Shown here: positions 13,449-26,520 of the stretch, piece by piece
Position numbering within the stretch: the first letter of the stretch is position 1
Layout of the letters: every line of letters starts with the position of its first letter
Assembly: GCA_040954595.2 (NCBI GenBank)
Contig: CM082597.2
Coordinates: 806,001-870,000, forward strand
DNA from: Balanoglossus misakiensis
Taxonomy: Eukaryota > Hemichordata
Length of the DNA: 64,000 bases
Direction of reading: 5' to 3'
The notes under the pieces: generated by a model
Told to the model about the DNA's origin: nothing
What the model saw: only the letters and a program-made list of their open reading frames with translations
Database searches by the model: none
Made by a program: the position numbers and the translations under genes

Positions 13449-16237
13449 ATGTCAACCAACGTCTGCCATACCGACGAAATTCTGAAAATAGTCGAGGCAT
13501 TATTCAATAAGCCTGAACTAAGTGACATGTGTCTGTGTGTCGACGGCCGGCAATATCACCTCCATCGATCAATAGTATTTCCACAGAGCAAAGTATTTCA
13601 ACAGCTGTTCGAGTCAGCTGATAGCGCCACCGGTGTTGACCCTTATCACCGCGTAAATGAGGTCGGTCATATAACTGAATGCGTTATACACATGGAGCAG
13701 TTATTTCGGTATTTCTACACCGGTAAAATCAACCTGACCACAAAGAACGCCGTTGGGATCATTCTGCTTGCTTACCATTACAAAATTACGAAACTTGCCG
13801 TTGCGTGCCGAAGTTTCTTGAGGGAATATCTGCAAAGTAAAAGCGCTGATATTGAGGTCGTCTTTCGTTGGTACAAACATCCAAACCTCCGTGATATCGA
13901 ACACCTGCAATGGGTAGCGGAAGAGTGTTTGAAAGTGATAGAGCGTAGACTTGATGAAGTGATAAACTGTCAATCGATTTGGTTAAAGCTGGAATTCAAC
14001 AGCGTTTGGGTCTTCCTGCAAAGCTCTGAAGTAAAAGTGAAGGATGAGTACAGCTTCTACAAAGCGCTAGTCAGATGGCTAATGAATGCTTACAATGATG
14101 GCGACGAACTGGACACGAAGTCAAGAGAGTTTCTGGAATACGTACGCTTTCCAATGATGTCACCAAGAGATTTGGGATACCTACAGGTAATGATTTCCTC
14201 ATTTTAGACTAATGTCTGTTTATCTGTCACAAAACCATCCATCACTTCAAATATAGCATTTTCTAAATATATATATATTCTTCAATGTTCTGCACACAGG
14301 AAACTTGTCCACTATACAAACGGTACCGTTTGCTGTATGATAGTCTGTTAGTGGAGGCGTACAGGTTTCACAGCACCAGGGACATCGCTGCATTCTGGGG
14401 AAATCCACGATTCGAACAGAGGAACTATATCAAACGCCCAGCAAAAGTGCCAGTGACCGAAAAACAGCGGTCTCGGCATTCTGTTTTGCAGCAACGACGC
14501 ACACCCACCACGCAAGCTGCACCTGCACCCAACCCCAAAGACAGTGACGATACACATCTGGATAAAAAGCGCCACCAGGAGGGCGATCTCTGCGCTGGTC
14601 ATGATAAGAAGGGAAATGGTACAGTTGATCATAGCGGCGATAAAGGTGAAGGCCAAAGCATTGCAGACAATGCTGTTCCCACAAGACCTATTCCACAGAA
14701 ATCAGAACTGGTTGAGTCTAGTGCAGCAAGAATTAACACCCATGAGACCCAGAGTTTGCAGACGAAAAGTGTTCACACAGAACACACGCATGGCAATGAT
14801 GGAAATGGTGCTGGTTCAGTCACCGAAACAGAACCCTCGGAACGTAACCCACGCCCAGGTCTCCAGAGTCCCCCGCGCCATGGTGAGGGTCAGAGAACAG
14901 CTAGTGCTTCGAGTAAAGGCGAGGAAGGTGACATTGCAGATGATGGACCTGTTATGGAGGATGAAGTATACCCAAGTCAAGATAAGACAGAAAATGGCAC
15001 CGTAAGTACCAGTGACAAAGATCAAAGCATTGTAGTTACTGCTGTTCCGCCCAAACCGCCACAGAAATCAGAAATGAATGGGTCAAGTCCTGCCAGAACA
15101 GACAATCATGAGTCCCAGAATTTGCAGATGAAAGCAGAAGACTCACAGAGAAATGATGGACATGATGGTGGTTCAGACACTGAAACAGAATCTGTGGAGA
15201 GTGACCCGGACCCTGGTCGGGGTTCTCCGGGTCATGACCCCCAGGGTGAGAAAACAGAGCGTGCTATAGATGGAAGTGATGAAGACGAAGTTTTGGATGC
15301 GGAATCGCAAGACAACGTTGATTTCTTGCAAGGAAATACCACCCCTATTGTATTCAAATGGGACATGGATGGTCGTGATGTGTCTGTAGCAGGGAATTTC
15401 ACCAACTGGACAAAAATACCAATGACATATGATAACAAGTAAGTAATACACCATTTTAATGTCGATTCATCACAGACGTAGAAGTGCAAGTTTTCTGTGT
15501 ATATTCATAAGTTTTATTCAATGAGCAAATCTAGCATTTCATTTCTACTTTTGACTTTCCTTTACAATAACTTTAAATGTTGAAATACTCTAAAATGCAA
15601 CTTTACATTTTCAGATCGAAATGCTTCACTCATTCTTGTCAACTATTACCTGGTGACTATCAGTATAAGTACTTCATTGATGGTGACTGGTGTATTGATC
15701 CGCGACAGGTGAGGAATTCTTTGAATGTTTACAAATAGAGCTTGCAGTAGCAATATGCATGGAGCATGTTTTATGACCCTTACCATCGCTTATAACAAAT
15801 GTGTTCTGCATACTGAATGATATGTTTGATACAACGTGAAAGTTTTCTTGGATAATGACACTTTCGGCCACTGTATAACTCCTACAATTCAAATCCGAGA
15901 ATGATGTCAGCCTGTCACTTAACATTTGTGGAGTAGATGTAAGCATATAAAGTCGAAAATAATGGTAGACCAACAGAATTCGCTAGATTGTATTATTTGG
16001 CATCATGCTTTCATTTGACGTGTCTTTCAGGAATCAATTCACGATCAGGGAGGTCATCAGAACAATGTCATAAGAGTAAAAGCGCGGGAAGGTCATTGCG
16101 AGTCACGTGACGATACGTCAGATCGGTCAGATGTCATCCAAGGTCAAGAGGTCACGTTTGACAACGTGGAAGGAGAACTTCCAACAGACGTGCAAGACAC
16201 AAATGACACCAGATCACCTTCACCAAGTGAAGACTAA
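13449..16237 (+). CDS. BTB-BACK protein with C-terminal CBM48 glycogen-binding module
   Basis: Exons 13449-14186, 14300-15438, 15615-15708 and 16031-16237 give 725 residues; all introns are GT-AG and in frame. The ATG at 13449 has a strong context (CACCATG). The BTB domain is at about 14-122, BACK at about 125-243, and a conserved LLVEAYRF helix follows the first intron. A linker holds two diverged ~95-residue repeats (about 348-446 and 474-566). The CBM48 module (about 592-675) keeps Trp616 (FTNW), Lys644 (YQYKYF), Trp651 (DGDW) and Asn668/669 (HQNNVIRVK). The 94-base CBM48 exon has the same length and phase as its counterpart in the first gene, so the two are duplicates. A candidate ATTAAA polyadenylation signal is at 16291-16296. 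The likely role is the same as for the first gene, with a shorter linker. Confidence 0.88.
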
Positions 16238-17545
16238 TGAATCTGTCTCTCTAACGCTAAGAACATACAGCCTGTTGGCTTATATTTTTAATTAAATAAC
16301 CTCGGGTCTAATTGCCAGTAATTTCTAGTAGAGCTGTCATTTCGACTAATCTTTACACATGACAAGACAATTTATGGACTGGATTCAGCGACAGCATGGT
16401 TCTATACCTGGCGCTTGTAATGCCCGGATTTTGTGAGAAAATGTGACATAATGACAGTACTGATAATTTTGAGGTTTTTTGCCTTTGGGAAACTTTTAAC
16501 TTTTGACTAAATGAAGCATTCAAAAAATTCCTTTTTAACGGGATAAATCATTCCTTCAATTGCAAATTTGGTTGGTTGATTTTCTTTCCTGTCTTCTGGA
16601 ATCAGCTGGAATACGAGATGACCAGCAAGAGAATAACAGTGTCGTCATGACCTGTCGTCTTTGTTTAATAATTATGCGTCAATTAAGAAAAGGTGTGATG
16701 CTATTGTTATGCAAAACAACTACATCACCTGATCTCGACTCGCCTCGTGTTATGTGTAGTGATGCAGTCTGGCACGATGACGGTATATGTCTTTCGACCC
16801 GTACAAAAATTTCGTTTCACATGAGTTGATGTAGTTTGAACACTGCTGTTGTAAACCTGTGTGTATGAGGCTGACAGGGATCCAACCAAGGTATGTATTT
16901 TTATGCTACAATTTTATTTGAACCGCATAGATTGAAGCCCACTTGAAATTGTCATTGTCTGAGTTACGAAATTTCCAATTTCCCGATTTCAACGATATTT
17001 TGACTCGGACAGTGTTATATATGAGCGACTGTTTCAGAAGACTGGTACATTCGGCACAATTAAGCCAGGTGATGCCTCTAAATTAAAACCGTTTATGTAT
17101 TCATTGTGTTGGACTGCTAAAGTGTCATATTTGACTGGTTGCTTTCGTTTGCTTTTCCACAACGAACAAAATATTTACTCGTGCCTGTGAGGGCGGACAC
17201 ATTACCTCAAGACACTTCCGGTATTACGCCAAAATAGTGTGTGCGTCTGTGCTTTAGTGCCGAGTGGAGACAAGAGGCAAATATTGAACAATCACGATTC
17301 GAAGAATTGTGAAAATCGACAACATCGTACCTTCATTCGATGTGTTTTGAAAGACGCTGCATTGCATATTATCCCCCTTTCCGTTTTCGGAAGCGGGTTT
17401 CTTTTGTAGAAGGTAACGGTGTAAATAACATGAAAAAGCACTTATGTCGACTGCGAGAACGATGAGTTCTACTTGGTCAGGTCATGTGATTTTTCGGTCA
17501 CTGGATTTTCGTCTGTGCAGCTTGTAAATGAAGCTGAGAAACGAC

Positions 17546-17621
<76 letters not shown>

Positions 17622-20600
17622 GCATGCCTGACTGCCTTTCTGTCACCCTCACTGAGCGTAAGATAAGGATTTCAAACACAAAGAAGTGACTCACTGACGG
17701 AAGCACCTTAAGGCATTGTACAAAAAGTACACATGTCTTTCTGATGTAGAACTATCCTCTACAGAACACGTCAGTGTTTTACAGACTTTATCCTTATAAG
17801 TTCTTTCTTATAAATATATGAATATTTTCATTACACTTTTCCGTGATAAATCTAAATCGAATTTTCTCCTCCAAAACTCCAGAGGATGTGTCTAAACAAG
17901 CAGAGACAATCAAAGAGGGCCGAAGGAGATATAAACTTGGTGGGATTTCCTTCGCGTTATTAAGGTGGCAAAATTATACGGGGTATTAAATGCAGTGAAT
18001 TTTCTTCTATTTATGGGAAATGTCTCGCGGGAAACCTGCTCGAATTTATTCTGCTTATGTTTATATCTCCTGGGTAGTGACTACAATGATTCCTGTCGTG
18101 AGGAGTGAAGTTGGTGGATTTCCAGTCGTTTTATCTGCGTGGATTATTCTGAAGAAATCGGAACGAAGACCTTCCAAGTCAGGATTCATGAATAAGAGAA
18201 CAATCTCATCTCAGGAAAAGCCATAGGTAAATATTTTACCGCCAGCTATGCGTTTTAATAATGATCCTTGTCCACTTTGCTTTCATTTCCGTTTTACTTG
18301 GTCTATTTTAGAATTATAATTGCGTCGATCTCACGACGCCAATATTTAAAAATATTTTCATAAATATTTGGATATATAGTTGTACTCCCACAAAAACTTA
18401 CCCAAGGAGAAAAGAATATGTGGATTTTTCTTTCTTTTCGTATTTGGTGTAGGCAAGACTCATCATAAATGAAACGACTGGGGAATCTCTCCAAATGACT
18501 TTATTTCAAAGTTAAAGCCTTATCAATTAACGGCTGGATTCAAACAAGCTTATATCTAAGACTCCACTTTCCCACATTTTCTTATCAGTTTTAGTTTTTA
18601 CGACAATTATCTATGACTTCATAGTTCATAAAATTACTTCAACGACATCGCGCATCGCTGGTGATGTTTGACTTATGACCACTCTGTTATGAGACATGAG
18701 TATTTATTGCACTTAAGGGGAATGTTGTAATTTTGCCGTAATTGGCGATTTCATTCATTTATCTGTCCGCGTCGGCAGTCATCATCAGGACCCACAATCC
18801 TTAGGGCATTTTTCGCCGGTTAAAGAAATGACGCATCTGGAAACATGCACGAGCGATTTGTCATAAGTTGTAGTTTAACAGTTTACATATGAGCTGATGA
18901 TTTCCCATTTTTGTCGTTCCAATAATTTCACTTTATCAATCGAGTGGGCTAACTTGCCCTTGGCATGTGTCTTGCGACATGTTCAAAAATACAGCAAAAC
19001 ACATCCATTTGGGGATAAAAGATGGCCAATTCAACCGGCCCATAATTTATAGCCAATTTTTAAATTCTAACTTCGTTATTACATTTTCGCTGATATATTA
19101 CAATACATGTTATCGTGATAGTAGAAGGATATTAATTTTTTGGACGGAACCTGTATGACTAAATAGCAATTTCCTGTGGTTGACCTTCCGTGTGTACGTT
19201 ACAAGAAGATCAGATGCGACAAACTAATCCATTAGCTATAAACTGAATTAGTTACATCAACCCATGGGGTCCTAAATTACATGTGCTCAACCCCAACGCC
19301 CAACAGGTCTATATTGATTGCAGCAATTTCATTTGTGGTACCTCAGGATTCTGCAGTGGGGGTGTGGTTTTGGGCTGTCACGATTTGTGATGATATTTTT
19401 TCCGGAGTGGTCTATCTCTCTCTCCATGCGTTTTATTACCATGTGCACCAAACCTTCCTAGTATAGGGAACGGAAGCTGAAAATATTACATAAACATTTC
19501 ATTGAAATTATTTTCATCTACAATTTAATGCACTGTGGTCAGTGTTCACCAAGATTCTCGTGACCAGATGAAGACCGGATTGCCGGTCACGTGACTATAA
19601 ATTGACGGGGATGGGCAAGACAGATAATTGCTTATCGGAACCATATCTCTTCCACAAATCACATGTGACCTCGTCTGCTTTCACAAAGCCCATTACTGTG
19701 TTAGTGACAATATTTACCGGGCAATGCAATTGACATTTGCCCGCTAGTGACATATACGTTGCCCCAGGTTCTGTACTGCACGTATATACAAACAAATTAG
19801 CTGACAAATCCGGGCATTAACTCCATGTCCTGCTCAGACTTGTCAACGCAGATAGATTATACAAGTCACACGTCCAATTTCAGATGAATAACGCGCGTGA
19901 AAAAGACTCCTCGCATATCAGGAATGATTTATTGATTTTCACGACATATTTTAATACGTTCAGTCTAGTGAGACTGAGAGAAATGCCTTCAATGATAATA
20001 GCAAATACATCAGTTGAATTCTCTGCGGGGAGCGCGTTGGTAATAGTATCATCCCACATCGCCCTCTTTCATCATTTCGCCCTAAGAACTGTTAACAACA
20101 ACGCCTGCGATGATCAATGTCATAAGTGTATATCAGCTCTTTGATTATTAAAGACCTCACAGTTTGCTATCTGTCACTAGATTCTAATGACTTCATTAGC
20201 AGATGATGTTGTGTTAACCTCGCCTGCATCTCTTGCTGTCGCCTGTGATCATTGTCGATAAATTGAAAGCATTGAAGAGATAGTGATGTGATGAGCAAGA
20301 GGGAATTGAGTTTATACTCCTGCGTCGTGCCTTCATCTTGGTTTAATTTGAGTGTCATTAGATCTATTTTACGTTTATGACATCGGTGGAGCTTTAACAA
20401 GGGTCTTGAAAGTTTTACTTTCGCGGGATCAGAGTCACCGTGAAGCGATGTGAAGTACTCCATGTATTCTCGAGACGAGGGGAAGGGCTTGGTTGACAGA
20501 GCAAAACAAACCATGTGTCTTGCATACTGGTATTTGGCTTAGTTACTCTCTATCAGCTCACACTGTCATAATTCAAATTCCATATACATCCATATACTTA

Positions 20601-23600
20601 TCTGTATTTATAGAATAAAATAGGAGTAGGGAATGGTTTAATCAATATTCGATCCGTGGAGGAATAATAAATATTTCGCAAACGCAGAGTGAATTTACCT
20701 GTTGCGCAGCAAGAAATTGGGATATTACCTGCAACATCGGTTTCTATTCTGCCTTTATAAGCTATTATGCCGCTCCGTTTGACTAAATATCTCATATTTC
20801 TCAGATGAAAGAGTTTTTGCGACACTGTGACAACAACACTCGTTGCCAATATCCCTTTTCGAGGTTGGCAAATATGTACATTATAAATACAGTCACATTA
20901 AAAGCAAATGTAACGGAACAGGCCATGGCGAATACTAGCAAACATTAACAGAGTTTTATGTGTGTCGTGTATAGCTGTCAATGTCAGGCGACAGAGCATC
21001 AAGATTTATTGAGGACTGCGCCTGACTTGTTACCGGCGTCGAGGATGAACATGTCCCCAGAATCCACTGCGGATAGATTAGAGTTTTGTTTGAAGTTTGT
21101 CCGAGCTGAGCCCCAGAGCAAGTTCAGAATTTCCATCAGCCTATTGTTTGACAATTTTGACACATTTCTGGTCGGTATGCACACCTGCACTATTCTGGGG
21201 AGGTGATAATTGCGGTCTTGTGTATTGTGCACTGTGCGACCCTCTTTCTGCGGATAAAACAAACGTACCTCAAAAGTACTTTTATTTTTCTGATTCGCAG
21301 AAAGGTTACCGTGTGATTTTCACACTTCAAACTTAGTGTAAAGCGTCAAACCACTACTGTTTGACAGTTGTCAACGCGAACGTTGAATAATTTTTCAAAA
21401 CCGTGACGACGAACCCTTTATAGCGTTATACGTTCGATAATTGTGAGACCGATCAGACACAGTTTTAAGTCACGTGATTTCTATTGCTATTTTGCATAGA
21501 CTTGTGGGAAAGCAGTATAATCTATGAGTGATCATAACATTACGAGTCCAATCGACAGTGACAGTGTGTATTACAACGTGTAGCGTGCCGCTCCACTTGT
21601 CTCTGTCAGCCGCTGCCTGTGACATCGACCCCAACAATACGTAGCGTAGGGTTTCAATGAAACTAGAAGCCAGAAATTGATGCAACAAATTTATCAAGGT
21701 TATCAGCCAGCGGTAAAACAACAAGTTGATCAAGACAAGCTAAATATCAACGCAATATTGACAACCTGCTTTCATTTTCAGAACGAAGGAAGACAGACGC
21801 TTTTAGCAAGGTCCAGGACAAACGTATAAAAGTAACAACTGTATAGGTAAGTGTATAAATGTTTTATTCCTTTTTGGCTTTCGTTGAATCTGTGCATTTA
21901 GATGATCATTTTGGGAGGCATTAATCCCACCCAACATTTATCTGAACGACTGAGTATCAAATAATTGCTATGGCAACCGTTTTTCCTGATAATCGAATTG
22001 GACTCAGAAGTAGTATTTGGGGCGCATGTGTTTAATGTATTTTGTCTGGAACTACAAAGTCACGGAGTCTGAATCATATCAAGATGATTTACAAATAGAG
22101 AAATTTATGTTCAGAGTCATCTTAAGTTAATATTTTTCGCGTTGTGAACTTTCCCAAAAAGTGACATACAGTTACACGACAGATGAAGTGATGACGTAAC
22201 TAGACGAAATACAATCAAGCGACAAAATGTGTTCTGTTGTTAGTATTCTGTAGCTGCATTAACAGGTAGTTATAATGAAATACAGCCAGTGTCAGTTTCC
22301 TTGTTATGCATATTGCATACATGTATTATGCAAGCATGACGATTTGACAGCTGTATCGATAATTGAGTCTACTTAATTAGGCCTAACCACGGCGGTCTCT
22401 GCTAAACCAAAAAACACAGTGCATCCGTTGAGAAATTTCATGACATTTTTAATTCAGTGCAAAGCGTCGTTCGTAAAACGTTTGGGAACGAAAATGATTT
22501 CTTTCGGATGATTGATCTCGTACGCGTCGATCCTTTTCCGAATGTTAATGGTCACAGTTTATAACTTCTCCAGGATAATCTATGAGGGTTATAGCAACTG
22601 AGGCGCATCACATTGAAAGCTTTGGGTCGTATCCTTCCACGGTATATACGCGGAATAATTATTTTAAAGCGCGCTCCCGAGAGGGGGAGTTGCAGTACTT
22701 TATCTGCAGAACAACCGATGGATGAGACACTGTCTTGCACTCGTTATTATGCTGATACCACAGGGGGAGGCAAAACATTTGTATATGCTGGACACTTTGC
22801 GTGAAGCACTCCTTGTTAATGATTTATACTGGTTCTATTCGCAAATACACATTCAAAGTCGTGGAAACTGCCAAAACGCGACACTGACTTAATTTGTTAA
22901 TCGATTTTGCAAATTATCTGGCAGGTTTTGGAAAGTGTCAGAAATGACCGAATGGGTAGTCATGCGCAAACAAAATGATGCAAGGTTAGGTAGTAGGCTG
23001 ATGTCGTTTATCAGAGTTGATTATGGAGGCGATATGTGACAGATACACAGATGACTACGTCAGATAGCGGTTGTAAATAGATAGCAAGCGTTTTAATGCG
23101 TGGGATATCAGGAGATAGATGGCCCGATACAGGTAATAGCGCGCTAGGTAAAAAGATAGAGATGTAGACACGTGTTTCGTCATATCTGTATTCTTCGGTA
23201 GACTTGTACACAAGTGGGCCGGACTGATACACAATTCCAAACGCGCGAACGTTAAATAGGAAGTCGTGCGCATCCGGCACCGGGAAATGGATGGTTCATA
23301 AGGAATGAGTGGAAAACCCTTGGGAAGAAAAGTCAGAGCGACATGTCAGAAAAGTTGAGAGGGTGAAACCACTGTTTTAGTCATGTACGAACAGATATGC
23401 CCGACAGGGAGCTATAAATCTGTCCCTTGTGTGATGACGGTTTTTGATCCTCACGTCAAGTTTTAAAAATTCAGCTGTAGTGGGACGGAATTCCCCGCTC
23501 TTCGAATGACATCCAACTCACTTCTTCAAGGCAAGGATTTTTTATAAAGATTACCCCTGTCTATAGACGTAGATTCAGAATATATCATGCGATACAAATA

Positions 23601-24585
23601 GTGTGAAGAGACGGCTTAATATATGCATGTATAGGTGAAGATGTCACATGGTATGCGTGGCCCAATCATAACGCAGTATGAGATACGCAGTATTGCCAAG
23701 CCAAAACTACAACAAAGTCAAGCATTTTCAACTGAAAGGTATCTATGATGATGTATGAATGGTCTTCAGCTCGAGAGATTTCAGAAGAAATCCGTTGTAC
23801 GAACGACACATGACAGATTAGTGGGAACTGTCGCCGGAAACCAGGTGTTACGCCCGCGTTACTGAATTGCCCACGCTGACGACACCGCAGACATGAAAAA
23901 GGTTTTAGTCGGAAATGCAACTTCCGATCCTTAATGTCGAGATTTAACCAAGTGCAAACGACTGTCGCGGAAAGCACTACTGTTTAATATTTACTTCAAT
24001 TTAGTTAATCTGGAGACGCGTGGGCGTTTCACCCCCGGGACAAACACTAAAACTTCTGCCCACATTACCCGTAGTTCAAATGGAGTCTCCCAATTGTTAT
24101 TCAAAAATGGACACAAAAGTATTCATCAATTTTGAAACCGCGATGATTAACCCTACAATATTTAAGTCCGGGCCGGAGATGACTAAATTCTTAGAATTTT
24201 CAACATCGAGTGTCTAGCAGTATTCAACTTTCACTCACATTTTCTGATCATCTTTTGTGGAATTGTGTCGTGCAGGACGTTTGGCGCAGGTAAGGAATCG
24301 CTTTGTGCATTCTGCTAGCATATGCATTGATTAAATGAATTTGGTGGTTTCAGTTGCGTTGTGAGAAAATGAAGGGGAAAAACAAATAATTTAAAGGAGC
24401 TTTCAGGCTAAGGTTCTAGCAAACGATCCGTCGATCAGAACAAAGACAACTTGGCAAACTTGAAAGTTGCAACAAAGTAAACAGCACCGCTTGTCGAATC
24501 ATACGTCATACATGCGCGCAAATATCTCCATGGCGACGCCAAATGTGGGTGTAATCTACGTCACACTCATTTTTACTAAAAGTCA
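16238..24585. other. Long noncoding stretch
   Basis: Apart from the 3' UTR of the third BTB gene and a TGTC microsatellite, I see no gene here. Open frames are short, lack family motifs and are not joined by convincing splice sites. A 115-codon minus-strand frame at 20167-20514 was considered and not called. The base composition is AT-rich, with no clear transposon ends. Confidence 0.4.
17549..17622. repeat. TGTC tetranucleotide microsatellite
   Basis: About 18.5 uninterrupted copies of TGTC are read directly, with diverged copies at the 3' edge (tgcatgcctgactgcc). Confidence 0.98.
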
Positions 24586-24692
24586 TATAAATGCGGGGAA
24601 GTATGAACGTTTATATCTTGTGAGAATTGCTTCTCTTGTAGTGCTTCTGTTCGGAGTCTCAGCGTACAGCGGAAACGTCGGCTTAATTACAG
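24586..24692 (+). promoter_or_regulatory. Candidate TATA promoter and noncoding first exon of the peptide gene
   Basis: A TATAAAT box at 24586-24592 is followed about 100 bases later by a good splice donor (ACAG|GTAACT, exon end 24692). The matching acceptor TTTGCAG ends at 25896, two bases before the ATG of the peptide precursor. Transcription would start near 24615 and give a short untranslated exon with a 1.2-kb intron. A TACGTCA element (CRE-like) sits about 30 bases upstream of the TATA box. This layout is inferred from signals only. An alternative is a TATA-like TATAAAT at 25857-25863 directly before the coding exon. Confidence 0.35.
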
Positions 24693-25898
24693 GTAACTGT
24701 CCCCTCGTCTTTTACTCAGTGCCTGGACAGGGCATTTGTTGTCCAGATTTCAGTGCATCAACGGTGTTTTCAACTTTTATACTGAGTAATCGAACTCTCA
24801 GTACCGCTTTCCACCTTATCTATGGTGAACTTGACAATATGAACTCTTTCCAATACTAATTTCGCGACGAAGCACTGTAAGTGTAATTGATTGATGGGGA
24901 ACTACAGAGACATGACTATTCTTCAGCCTAATTGTTCACAAGGTCTTGTTAAATTGTTCATAGATTGATCGCGTCCTTATTCGAATTTCTCGTCTTTTGT
25001 GTCGAGCGAGAGAGGAGCCTGCAACCCGAGTCAAATTGATTAACAGGTATTGGAGACATAACTATACCGGCTTCCAGGTATTTAGAATGGTGGTTTTTGC
25101 TTTATTGCGCTTTCTTGCAAATATTGATGGCGGCGATCATCTGTGTCTAGCTAGTTTAGCTCACTGGTTTATCGTGTGATATTGGGCACAATAATAAACT
25201 TCAACTGTTCTAATGTTGTTAAAAAATCAAAACTAACAAAAACAGTAGTTTTGTTTTCGGTATTTGCCCAAGAATTTACGTGAGGAAGATTAGTGTTGCT
25301 GATGCAAAGAAGATACCACTCAAATGACAAAGCTTGTAATATATTTTTCATAAAGAGGATACCATCTACACTTTATCTCATAACATTTACAAATATGACT
25401 GGTATCTTCAAATTGTACAAGAACCTCAGTAAAGTGGGTTCAACTTGTGTTGCGTCAGACTTTTCGTTGTTGCCAAGCAACGACAATAAATCGCACATCT
25501 TGTAGTGCGCCTACGCACCACACTTTCAGAAACTGACATCAATGATAAACGCTTTCGATGCCACAAAATTTTTATCTCGAAAACCGTGATCATAGACACT
25601 GGTTTTCAAATTTGGTAACAAACATCAGTCATATTTTGACACCAGATAATGGTATCACTATCTTGTTTAAAAAGTAAAGGTCACTATTATCGTCCACTTA
25701 TACACCCATTAAAAGTACGGTTGAAAATATAACCGTTGGCAAAAAGATAAAACATATTTTTTGCACATACCTGCATCTGCGCATGCTCGACTGCCACCGC
25801 GCGCCACGTGTATGTTCAACTAAACAAGCTTTGCTCGACAGACACAAAAATACGATTATAAATTCATCTTGTGCTGATTTTTGTGTTTCTTTGCAGAC

Positions 25899-26520
25899 AT
25901 GTCGGCTAAGGTGATAATCTCTATGCTGTTTGTGATGACAACCTTGCTTGCATTTTGCGATGCCGTCAATTTCTGCAGAATGGGGATAGGACCAAAGTGT
26001 AGGAAACACAACAAGGGTAAAAGGTACCCCCTCTACGACGAAGACGGTGATTCAGACATGCGAGACTTGAACGAGATCCAGAGGCGAGGAAACGATGGCG
26101 GGTATGATTTCTACCCGATTCTGCAGCCAGACGACAACTGGAACAGACAAATGAACGACAAGCATTACAGTCACGTGGCTAAGAAAAATAGCAATATGGA
26201 TTTTTACCCAAGTGAAGAAGTTTTGCAGATGCTACTCAGAAAATACTATGGGAGCCAAGACAAGTAAGTAATATACATACGCAAAATAGACATCATTGAA
26301 TAGCCTACAAGTACATAAGTAAATCCCTTTTGAGACTCCGGAAGTACTAGTAATTCGCTTAGGCAACAGACGAGACAGACACTGGCAGACAGACAGAGAG
26401 ACAAGCAGGCAGGCAGACTTGATTGACACAAATTATGAGCATAATAATATTATCTTTAACAAATCTTTTTTTATCTTTGACATTAGGAATCTTTGGCAGA
26501 AACGCAATAGCTTATATTGA
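25899..26520 (+). CDS. Secreted peptide (candidate neuropeptide/hormone) precursor
   Basis: Coding exons 25899-26263 and 26487-26520 (donor GTAAGT, acceptor ATTAG) give 132 residues, with AATAAA at 26542-26547. A splice acceptor directly precedes the ATG. Residues 1-22 form a signal peptide (hydrophobic IISMLFVMTTLLAF core, likely cut after Ala22). The mature part begins with a short segment containing Cys26 and Cys34, which can form a seven-residue ring, and ends at Gly40-Lys41-Arg42, a classic amidation plus dibasic cleavage site. Further basic pairs are at 62-63, 95-96, 114-115 and 127-128. Two DFYP motifs occur (70-73 and 101-104). The order signal peptide, short peptide, GKR, then acidic remainder is typical of peptide hormone precursors. 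I do not recognise the family; elevenin, melanin-concentrating hormone and allatostatin C share only the two-cysteine ring layout. Confidence 0.7.

Noticed and set aside
20167-20514. 115-codon minus-strand open frame
   Set aside because: It starts with ATG but has no signal peptide, domain or motif I recognise and no supporting splice or polyadenylation context. It is compatible with chance.
24467-24859. 130-codon plus-strand open frame
   Set aside because: It begins at a TTG and spans the TATA box and a splice donor. The 3' half would be intron of the peptide gene, and no domain is recognisable.
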